Shown here: positions 57,335-64,000 of the stretch, piece after piece
How the letters are laid out: every line of letters begins with the position of its first letter
Position numbering within the stretch: the first letter of the stretch is position 1
Source of the DNA: Hyalangium gracile
GTDB taxonomy: Bacteria; Myxococcota; Myxococcia; Myxococcales; Myxococcaceae
Reading direction: 5' to 3'
Length of the DNA stretch: 64,000 nucleotides
Assembly (NCBI RefSeq): GCF_020103725.1
Contig: NZ_JAHXBG010000001.1
Coordinates: forward strand, 744,001 to 808,000
Position numbers and translations under genes: made by a program
Notes under the pieces: generated by a model
What the model was told of the DNA's origin: nothing
The model's database searches: none
The model's input: only the letters and a program-made list of their open reading frames with translations

Positions 57335-58246
57335 CTAGGACTTCGGGTACGCGCCGCGAATCGTCGCGGCCACCTGCCGCAGCGCGGTCCGCAGCGAGGA
57401 GCGCTTGCGCCATACCAGCGCGAGCGTCCGCTTGGGCACCGGCGCCGCCAGAGGCCGCACCTGCAGCTCGCTGCGGCGCACCTCCGTGGGGACGGCCAGG
57501 CGCGGCAGCAGGGTGACGCCGGCTCCGGCGGCGATCATCTGCGTGAGCGTGGGCAGGCTGGTGGCGCGGAACTCCAGCTCGTGTGCCTTGGCCTTGGAGC
57601 AGAAGGCCAGCGCCTGCTCGCGGAAGCAGTGGCCCTCGTCCAGCAGCAGGACGTCGGCTCCCTGGAGCTCGGTGTGGGGCGCCTCCGACTTGCGAGCGCC
57701 CAGCGGGTGCCCGGGCGCCATCGCCAGGACGAAGGGATCCTCGGCAATCACCTCGTGCTCGACGTCACCGAGGTTCGCCTCCAGCGCCAACAGCGCGCCA
57801 TCCAGGGTTCCCGTGGCGAGGGCGCGCACCAGCACCTCCGTCTTGTCCTCCACCCACAGCAGCGTCAGCCGCGGGTACGCCTTGCGCAGGGGCGGAGTGA
57901 TGCTCGGCAGCAGGTAGGGCGAGACGGTGGGGATGACGCCCAGGCGCAGGGTGCCGCTGAGCGGATCACTCGCGCGCCGGGCCGCCTCGGTGAGGTCATC
58001 CGCCTCCACCAGGAGCTGCCGCGCGCGCTCCACCAGCTCCTTGCCCGCCTGGGTGAGCAGGACGCGCCGGCGATCCCGCTCGAAGATGCGCACCCCGAGC
58101 GCCTCCTCCATCTGCGCCAGCTGCGCGCTCAGCGAGGGCTGGGACACGTGACACTGCTCGGCCGCCTTCCGGAAGCTCAGCGTGTCCGCGACCGCCACCA
58201 CATATTGGAGCTGGCGGAGGGTGAAGGGGTGTGGAGCCCACATCAT
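57335..58246 (-). CDS. oxyR: OxyR-type LysR regulator (peroxide sensor)
   Basis: This 303-residue protein has the LysR N-terminal HTH (LRQLQYVVAVADTLSFRKAAEQCHVSQPSLSAQLAQME) and a substrate-binding domain. It carries Cys207 and Cys216 in a GHCFREQALAFC context, matching the redox pair of E. coli OxyR (Cys199 and Cys208). Peroxide would oxidise these to a disulfide and switch on genes for catalase and alkyl hydroperoxide reductase. No such gene is next to it; the divergent gene is a surface protein. The ATG at 58246 is the first that gives family-standard length. Confidence 0.9.
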   Translation of the reverse strand: MMWAPHPFTLRQLQYVVAVADTLSFRKAAEQCHVSQPSLSAQLAQMEEALGVRIFERDRRRVLLTQAGKELVERARQLLVEADDLTEAARRASDPLSGTLRLGVIPTVSPYLLPSITPPLRKAYPRLTLLWVEDKTEVLVRALATGTLDGALLALEANLGDVEHEVIAEDPFVLAMAPGHPLGARKSEAPHTELQGADVLLLDEGHCFREQALAFCSKAKAHELEFRATSLPTLTQMIAAGAGVTLLPRLAVPTEVRRSELQVRPLAAPVPKRTLALVWRKRSSLRTALRQVAATIRGAYPKS

Positions 58247-58614
58247 TGATTGGCGCAAGCTATCACCGTCATCCAAACGGTGTCTTGGAGCCATCCGCCG
58301 GAGCCTGGCTACCGTACGGACTCCATGGCCCGGCTGCGATGCCCTGGCGTGTCAGCCCGAGCCCCATGACATGTCAGCCGGCGCCTGACGCGGGCCGCCA
58401 GAGCTCGCTCCCCAGGCGAGGCCTCCTTCGAGAGGCCCTGGTACGGCGGCTGCACTGCCAGTCCGCGCGCTCGTCTTCTCCAGGCCTTCCAGCGGCTACT
58501 TTTTGACACTGTGTGAAGCTGCGATAAAATCTTCCACCCTCATCAATAAAAGCGAGGTTTCCGCGCGCGGTGGCCAGGCGTCCCTGGCGAGCCGTGAGTC
58601 GGACTCGATCGACC
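58247..58614. other. 368-bp divergent intergenic region
   Basis: This region separates oxyR from the surface protein. It carries the sigma70-like promoter noted at 58503-58530 and is AT-rich around it. No gene is apparent; a short Met-rich frame at the start is not convincing. Confidence 0.6.
58503..58530 (+). promoter_or_regulatory. Sigma70-type promoter of the surface-protein gene
   Basis: A perfect -35 TTGACA at 58503-58508, a 16-base spacer and a -10 TAAAAT at 58525-58530. It predicts a transcript starting near 58537, about 78 bases before the ATG at 58615. Confidence 0.7.
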
Positions 58615-61600
58615 ATGAGCCCATCCCGTCTCCTGAACCCATCGAAGTGGGCGGCGCCCGTCCTGGGACTGCTGATCGCCGCATGCTCCACGGAGCCCGT
58701 ACCCGCCGGGGAAGCCGTGTCCGAAGAGGGGCCCGTCGCGGTGTCGAGCTCGGCGCTGGTGGGGGTGGATGGCAACTACACCGTGACGGCGGCGAACGAG
58801 GTGCTCAACCGCTACGCGCCGCTGAGAGTGGACGTGGCGGCCGGGGCCACGAGCTTCGAGGTGAACAACCTCGCCAACCTGGACAGCCCGCAGTTCGGGG
58901 CGCTCGCGGCGGGTGATCTGCTGATGATCATCCAGATGCAGGGCGCCACCATCAACACCACCGACACGGTGAACTACGGCGCGGTGACGCTCAACAACGC
59001 GGGCAACTACGAGCTGGTGACGGTGGCCTCCATCACCGCGGGCGGTGGCGGCCGAGGCACCATCGGCATCAGCGCCGCCGGGTGCCCCGCGGGCCTGCGC
59101 CGCGCCTATACGGTGGCGGGCCACACGCAGGTGGTGCGCGTGCCGCAGCTGGCCAACCTCACCGTCAACGCGGGCGCGAGCGTGGGGGCCACGGCGTGGA
59201 ACGGCTCGGTGGGCGGCATCATCGCGCTGCAGGTGCAGAACACGCTGAACCTCAACGGCACGCTGAGCGCGAACGCGGCGGGCTTCCGCGGCGGCACGGT
59301 GGAGCAGGACACGAGCTTCGGCGCCACCACCTACCGCTCCACGGACGCCACGCTGGGCGCGGAGAAGGGCGAGGGCATCGCCGGCTTCACGACGGAGTAC
59401 GCCGCGCTCAATGGCCAGTATGGCCGCGGCGCTCCGGCCAACGGCGGTGGCGGCGGTGATGCGCACAACGCGGGCGGCGGCGGCGGCGCCAACGGCAACA
59501 ACGGCAACACGTGGACGGGCCAGGGCGTGATGACGGGCACCTTCGCGGGCCAGGACCCGTGGAGGCTGGACCCGGGCTTCATCGCCAACGGCAACGCCCG
59601 GACGAACTCCTCGGGTGGCGGGCGCGGCGGGTACACGTACTCCTCCAACAACCTGGACGCGGTGGCGGTGGGCCCCGGGAATACCAACTGGGGGGGTGAC
59701 GGGCGCGCCGCGGTGGGAGGACTCGGCGGCCGGCCGGTGGCCAATGATCCGGCCACGCGGCTGTTCATGGGCGGCGGCGGTGGCGCGGGTGACAGCAACA
59801 ACGGTACGGGTGGCGCGGGCGGACGCGGTGGCGGCCTGGTGTGGGTGGTAGCGGACACGGTGTCGGGCACCGGCCGCATCACGGCCAACGGGCAGCAGGG
59901 CACCGATACCACCGGCACGGGCAACGACGCGCCCGGGGGTGGCGGCGCGGGCGGCACGGTGGTGGTGGCGGCCCGAGCCCTGAGCGGCGTGGCCATCGAC
60001 GCGAACGGCGGCCGGGGCGGCCTCCAGAACATCACGGGCAACGAGGCCGAGGGCCCCGGAGGAGGAGGCGGCGGCGGCTACATCGCGGTGTCGGGCGGGA
60101 CGGTGACGCGCAGCGTGACGGGCGGAGCGAGCGGCACGAGCACGTCCGCCGCGGTGACCGAGTTCACGCAGAACGGCGCCACCGCGGGTGCCACGGGCCA
60201 GCTGGGCGTGGCGGTGACGGCGCTGCCCATGTGCCTGCCGTCGGACCTGGCCATCACGGTGACCGATGGCGTCGCCAGCGTCATCCCGGGCAACACGGTG
60301 ACGTACACCATCACCGTCACGAACAACGGGCCGAACGCGGTGACGGGCGCCTCGGTGACGGACACGTTCCCGGCGGCGCTGACGGGCGTGAGCTGGACGT
60401 GCGCTCCCGCGGCGGCCTGCACCACGGCGAACGGCACGGGCAACATCACCGGCGCGCTCCTCACCCTGGCGAGCGGAGCCTCGGCGACCTTCACGGTGAC
60501 GGCCACGGTGGACCCGGCGGCGACGGGGACGCTCGCCAACACGGCCACGGTGACGTCGCCAGCGAGCAACACGGATCCGACGACCGGGAACAACAGCTCC
60601 ACGGACACCGACACGCTGACGCCCCGCGCGGACCTGGCGATGGCGCTCACCGACTCGCCGGATCCGGTGAACGGGAACGGAACGCTCACCTACACGGTCA
60701 GCGTGAACAACCTGGGGCCGAGCACGGCCACCTCCGTCTCGGTGTCCCTGCCTCTTCCCACGGGGGTGACGTTCGTCAGCGCCGTGGGCACGGGCTGGAC
60801 GTGCTCCCTGGCGAGTAGCGTGGTGACGTGCACCCGGGCCTCGGCGGCTCCAGGCGCCGCGCCCGCCATCACCGTGCAGGTGACGGTGCCGAACGAGAAC
60901 CGCACGCTGAGCGCGACGGCCTCGGCGAGCGCGTCGACGACGGATCCGGTGACGGGGAACAACTCCGCTACGCAGACGACGGTCATCAACCGGCAGAACA
61001 GCCCGCCCACGGCGAACAACGACACGGTGACGGTGCTCGAGGACAGCGGCGCCACGGTGGTCAACGTGCTGGCCAACGACTCGAGCGCGCCGGACACGGG
61101 CGAGACGCTCACGGTGACGGCCATCACCCAGCCGGCCACCGGCGGCACGGTGACGCTGACCGCGGGCGTGGTGCGCTTCACGCCGGCACCCAACTTCAAC
61201 GGGACCGCGACGTTCACGTACACCATCTTCGATGGCAACGGCGGCTCGGCGACGGCGACGGTGACGGTGACGGTGACGCCGGTGAATGATCCGCCCACGG
61301 CGACCAACGACACGCTGACGGTGGCCGAGGACAGCGGCGCCACGGTGGTCAACGTGCTGACCAACGACTCGAGCGCCCCGGAGACGGGTGAGACGCTCAC
61401 GGTGACGGCCGTCACCCAGCCGGCCACCGGCGGCACGGTGACGCTGACCACCGGCGTGGTGCGCTTCACGCCGGCGCCCAACTTCAACGGGACCACGACG
61501 TTCACGTATACGATCTCCGATGGCAACGGTGGCACGGCGACGGCGACGGTGACGGTGACGGTGACGCCGGCGAACGATCCGCCCACGGCGACCAGCGACA

Positions 61601-64000
61601 CGGTGACGGTGGCCGAGGACAGCGGCGCCACGGTGGTCAACGTGCTGGCCAACGACTCGAGCGCGCCGGACTCGGGCGAGACGCTCACCGTGACGGCCAT
61701 CACCCAGCCGGCCACGGGCGGCACGGTGACGCTGACCACCGGCGTGGTGCGCTTCACCCCCGCGTCCAACTTCACCGGGACCACGACGTTCACGTACACG
61801 ATCTCCGATGGCAACGGCGGCACGGCGACGGCGTCGGTGACGGTGACGGTGACGCCGGTGAACGATCCGCCCACGGCGAACAACGACACGCTGACGGTGG
61901 CCGAGGACAGCGCCGCCACGGTGGTCAACGTGCTGGCCAACGACTCCTTCGCGCCCGACACGGGCGAGACGCTCACCGTGACGGCCGTCACCCAGCCGAC
62001 CAGCGGTGGCACGGTGACGCTGACCAGCGGTGTGGTGCGCTTCACCCCGGCGCCCAACTTCAACGGGACCACGACGTTCTCCTACACGGTGTCCGATGGA
62101 AACGGTGGCATGGACACGGCGACGGTGACGGTGACGGTGACGCCGGTGAACGATCCGCCCACGGGCGTGGCCGACACCTTCTCCGTGGTCGGCAACAGCG
62201 GCGCCAACCCCCTGGACGTGCTGGCCAACGACTCCAGTGCGCCGGACGCGAGCGAGACGCTCACGGTGACGGCCGTCACGCAGCCGGCCAGTGGTGGCAC
62301 CGTGACGGTGGCTCCGGGGGGCACGGGCGTGGTGTTCACGCCGGCCACGAACTTCTCGGGCACGGTGACGTTCACGTACACGGTGTCCGACGGCAACGGC
62401 GGCACCACCATCGTCGACGTCACGGTGACGGTGCTCGCGGGGAACAACCCTCCCACGGCCAGCGATGACGTCCTCACGGTGGCCGAGGACAGCGGCGCCA
62501 CGGTGGTCAACGTGCTGGCCAACGACTCGAGCGCGCCGGACACGGGCGAGACGCTCTCGGTGACGGCCGTCACCCAGCCGGCCACCGGCGGCACGGTGAC
62601 GCTGAGCGCTGGCGTGGTGCGCTTCACCCCGACGCCGAACTTCACCGGGACCACGACGTTCTCGTACACGCTGTCCGATGGGAACGGTGGTCTCGACACG
62701 GCGACGGTGACGGTGACGGTGACCGCCGTCAACGATGCGCCCGACGCGGTGGATGATGCGCTGACGGTGGCCGAGGACAGCAGCGCCACGGTGGTGGACG
62801 TGCTGGCCAACGACAGCACGGCCCCGGACACGGGCGAGACGCTCACCGTGACGGCCGTCACCCAGCCGGCGAACGGCACGGTGACGCTGGTGGGCGGAGT
62901 GGTGAGCTTCACCCCGGCGCCCAACTTCAACGGGACCACGTCGTTCACGTATACGGTGTCCGACGGCAACGGCCTCACGGACACGGCCGTGGTCACGGTG
63001 ACGGTGACGCCGGTGAATGACCCGCCCACGGGTGTGGCCGACACGTTTACCGTGTTGGAGAACAGCGGTGCTTCCACGCTGAACGTGCTGGCCAATGACT
63101 CCAGCGCGCCGGACACGGGCGAGACGCTCACGGTGACGGCCGTCACGCAGCCGGCCAGTGGTGGCAGCGTGACGGTGGCTCCCAGCGGCACGGGCGTGGT
63201 GTTCACGCCGGCCACGGACTTCTCGGGCACGGTGACATTTACGTACACGGTGTCCGACGGCAATGGTGGGACGGCCATCGTCAGCGTGACGGTGACGGTG
63301 ACCGCCGTGAACAAGCCGCCGACGGCCAACGACGACGTCCTCACGGTAGCCGAGGACAGCGGCCCCACGGTGGTGGACGTGCTGGCCAACGACACCATCG
63401 CTCCCGACACGGGCGAGACGCTCACCGTGACGGCCGTCACCCAGCCGACGAACGGCACGGTGACCCTGAGCGGCGGGACGGTGCGCTACCAGCCCAACCC
63501 GAACTTCAACGGCACCGACACCTTCACGTACACGGTGTCCGACGGCAACGGCGGCACGGACACGGCGACCGTCACGGTGACGGTGACCTCCGTCAACGAT
63601 GTGCCCGATGCGGTGGATGACGCGCTGACGGTGGCCGAGGACAGCACCGCCACGGTGGTCAATGTGCTGGCCAACGACAGCACGGCCCCGGACACGGGCG
63701 AGACGCTCACGGTGACGTCCGTCACCCAGCCGCTCACGGGCGGCACGGTGACGCTGATGAACGGGGTGATGAGCTTCACCCCGGCTCCGGACTTCAACGG
63801 GACCGCGACGTTCACGTACACGGTGTCCGACGGCAGCGGCGACAGCGACACGGCCACCGTCACCGTGACGGTGACGCCGGTGAACGATCCGCCCACGGGC
63901 GTGGCCGACATGTTCACCGTGCCCGAGAACAGCGGTGCTTCCACGCTGAATGTGCTGACCAATGACTCCAGCGCGCCGGACTCGGGCGAGACGCTCACGG
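58615..64000 (+). CDS. Large repeat-rich surface lipoprotein/adhesin (3' end beyond the window)
   Basis: The frame from ATG 58615 stays open to the end of the window (1,795 codons). The N-terminus is LLNPSKWAAPVLGLLIAAC, a lipobox signal. Residues about 40-540 include a Gly/Asn-rich region (GGGGGDAHNAGGGGGANGN and the like). Two DUF11-like domains follow (about 545-790, DLAITVTDGVASVIPGNTV and DLAMALTDSPDPVNGNGTL). From position 60997 a tandem array of about 96-residue cadherin-like/Big_9 Ig-type domains begins, ten complete units and a partial eleventh, each with NDPPTA..ND, EDSG..VVNVLAND and FTYT.SDGNGG motifs. It is probably a very long cell-surface adhesin. No C-terminal anchor is visible because the gene is cut. 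Confidence 0.88.
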   Translation, partial: MSPSRLLNPSKWAAPVLGLLIAACSTEPVPAGEAVSEEGPVAVSSSALVGVDGNYTVTAANEVLNRYAPLRVDVAAGATSFEVNNLANLDSPQFGALAAGDLLMIIQMQGATINTTDTVNYGAVTLNNAGNYELVTVASITAGGGGRGTIGISAAGCPAGLRRAYTVAGHTQVVRVPQLANLTVNAGASVGATAWNGSVGGIIALQVQNTLNLNGTLSANAAGFRGGTVEQDTSFGATTYRSTDATLGAEKGEGIAGFTTEYAALNGQYGRGAPANGGGGGDAHNAGGGGGANGNNGNTWTGQGVMTGTFAGQDPWRLDPGFIANGNARTNSSGGGRGGYTYSSNNLDAVAVGPGNTNWGGDGRAAVGGLGGRPVANDPATRLFMGGGGGAGDSNNGTGGAGGRGGGLVWVVADTVSGTGRITANGQQGTDTTGTGNDAPGGGGAGGTVVVAARALSGVAIDANGGRGGLQNITGNEAEGPGGGGGGGYIAVSGGTVTRSVTGGASGTSTSAAVTEFTQNGATAGATGQLGVAVTALPMCLPSDLAITVTDGVASVIPGNTVTYTITVTNNGPNAVTGASVTDTFPAALTGVSWTCAPAAACTTANGTGNITGALLTLASGASATFTVTATVDPAATGTLANTATVTSPASNTDPTTGNNSSTDTDTLTPRADLAMALTDSPDPVNGNGTLTYTVSVNNLGPSTATSVSVSLPLPTGVTFVSAVGTGWTCSLASSVVTCTRASAAPGAAPAITVQVTVPNENRTLSATASASASTTDPVTGNNSATQTTVINRQNSPPTANNDTVTVLEDSGATVVNVLANDSSAPDTGETLTVTAITQPATGGTVTLTAGVVRFTPAPNFNGTATFTYTIFDGNGGSATATVTVTVTPVNDPPTATNDTLTVAEDSGATVVNVLTNDSSAPETGETLTVTAVTQPATGGTVTLTTGVVRFTPAPNFNGTTTFTYTISDGNGGTATATVTVTVTPANDPPTATSDTVTVAEDSGATVVNVLANDSSAPDSGETLTVTAITQPATGGTVTLTTGVVRFTPASNFTGTTTFTYTISDGNGGTATASVTVTVTPVNDPPTANNDTLTVAEDSAATVVNVLANDSFAPDTGETLTVTAVTQPTSGGTVTLTSGVVRFTPAPNFNGTTTFSYTVSDGNGGMDTATVTVTVTPVNDPPTGVADTFSVVGNSGANPLDVLANDSSAPDASETLTVTAVTQPASGGTVTVAPGGTGVVFTPATNFSGTVTFTYTVSDGNGGTTIVDVTVTVLAGNNPPTASDDVLTVAEDSGATVVNVLANDSSAPDTGETLSVTAVTQPATGGTVTLSAGVVRFTPTPNFTGTTTFSYTLSDGNGGLDTATVTVTVTAVNDAPDAVDDALTVAEDSSATVVDVLANDSTAPDTGETLTVTAVTQPANGTVTLVGGVVSFTPAPNFNGTTSFTYTVSDGNGLTDTAVVTVTVTPVNDPPTGVADTFTVLENSGASTLNVLANDSSAPDTGETLTVTAVTQPASGGSVTVAPSGTGVVFTPATDFSGTVTFTYTVSDGNGGTAIVSVTVTVTAVNKPPTANDDVLTVAEDSGPTVVDVLANDTIAPDTGETLTVTAVTQPTNGTVTLSGGTVRYQPNPNFNGTDTFTYTVSDGNGGTDTATVTVTVTSVNDVPDAVDDALTVAEDSTATVVNVLANDSTAPDTGETLTVTSVTQPLTGGTVTLMNGVMSFTPAPDFNGTATFTYTVSDGSGDSDTATVTVTVTPVNDPPTGVADMFTVPENSGASTLNVLTNDSSAPDSGETLT
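60997..64000 (+). repeat. Tandem array of about 96-residue Ig-like domain repeats
   Basis: Unit starts, judged from the conserved N-[DN]-x-P codon block, are 60997, 61285, 61573, 61861, 62149, 62443, 62731, 63016, 63310, 63595 and 63883. Lengths are 288 bp, with some units of 294 or 285 bp. From unit 5 on, three domain types alternate in order A-B-C (62149, 62443, 62731; then 63016, 63310, 63595; then 63883), giving an exact 867-bp super-repeat. Confidence 0.88.

Noticed and set aside
58555-58614. Alternative GTG starts upstream of the adhesin ATG at 58615
   Set aside because: The ATG gives a proper lipoprotein signal peptide immediately, while upstream codons read as unlike a signal sequence.
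60078-63998. Four consecutive antisense frames with repeated Val/Ser/Thr sequence over the adhesin
   Set aside because: They mirror the plus-strand repeats of the adhesin. The plus-strand frame is continuous from 58615 with a promoter and a lipoprotein signal.
1-64000. CRISPR array, tRNA or rRNA gene, or prophage
   Set aside because: No regularly spaced short repeats with unique spacers, no tRNA- or rRNA-like sequence, and no phage structural genes were seen.

Overview
This 64 kb window is very GC-rich DNA from a myxobacterium, most likely in the Cystobacterineae (Archangium, Cystobacter, Stigmatella or Myxococcus relatives). The reasons are strong G/C bias at third codon positions, a DUF2378/TIGR02265 protein (a family largely confined to Myxococcales), several elaborate multi-receiver signalling proteins, a Ser/Thr kinase, a PilY1-type protein, LVIVD-repeat and VWA lipoproteins, and a giant repeat surface protein. 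The assignment comes from gene content only; there is no rRNA or tRNA gene in the window.

Layout. 1-2.6 kb: the end of a di-haem cytochrome c, then an ATPase/TOPRIM-like two-gene pair that looks like an abortive-infection module. 2.7-8.8 kb: a large hybrid histidine kinase, a ParE/Phd toxin-antitoxin pair, and a LysM/C39-like/glucosaminidase protein. 9-18 kb: small membrane proteins, a SnoaL-like protein, thiD, a CBS-domain protein with a Gly-Gln-Tyr-rich disordered region, and a YfbK-like VWA lipoprotein. 18.5-31.3 kb: PilY1, a TPR lipoprotein, a receiver plus composite diguanylate cyclase operon, an LVIVD lipoprotein and an HPt/receiver protein.

31.5-44.3 kb is the most unusual part and reads as a defence or accessory island. 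It holds a HEAT-repeat protein fused to a complete serpin, a RecF/OLD-like ATPase 5 bp downstream, a Septu-like ATPase and HNH nuclease pair, a degenerate IS66-type transposase-derived gene, a Ser/Thr kinase, and a metallophosphoesterase-STAND-TPR protein whose C-terminal repeats are out of frame. The HEAT-serpin/ATPase pair beside a Septu-like module is the best candidate here for an undescribed system.

44.5-64 kb returns to ordinary myxobacterial content: transketolase, tandem tiny membrane proteins, a zinc-finger-like protein, a protein with an SSB-like acidic tail, a MASE1-type histidine kinase, a serine hydrolase with a lipoprotein partner, a PilZ-sigma54 activator facing a DUF2378 gene, an OxyR regulator, and the first 1,795 codons of a repeat-rich surface lipoprotein that runs off the window. 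A 30-bp sequence, embedded in two places in a roughly 113-bp conserved block, recurs in three distant intergenic regions. All functional statements rest on motif recognition by eye; no database search was possible.
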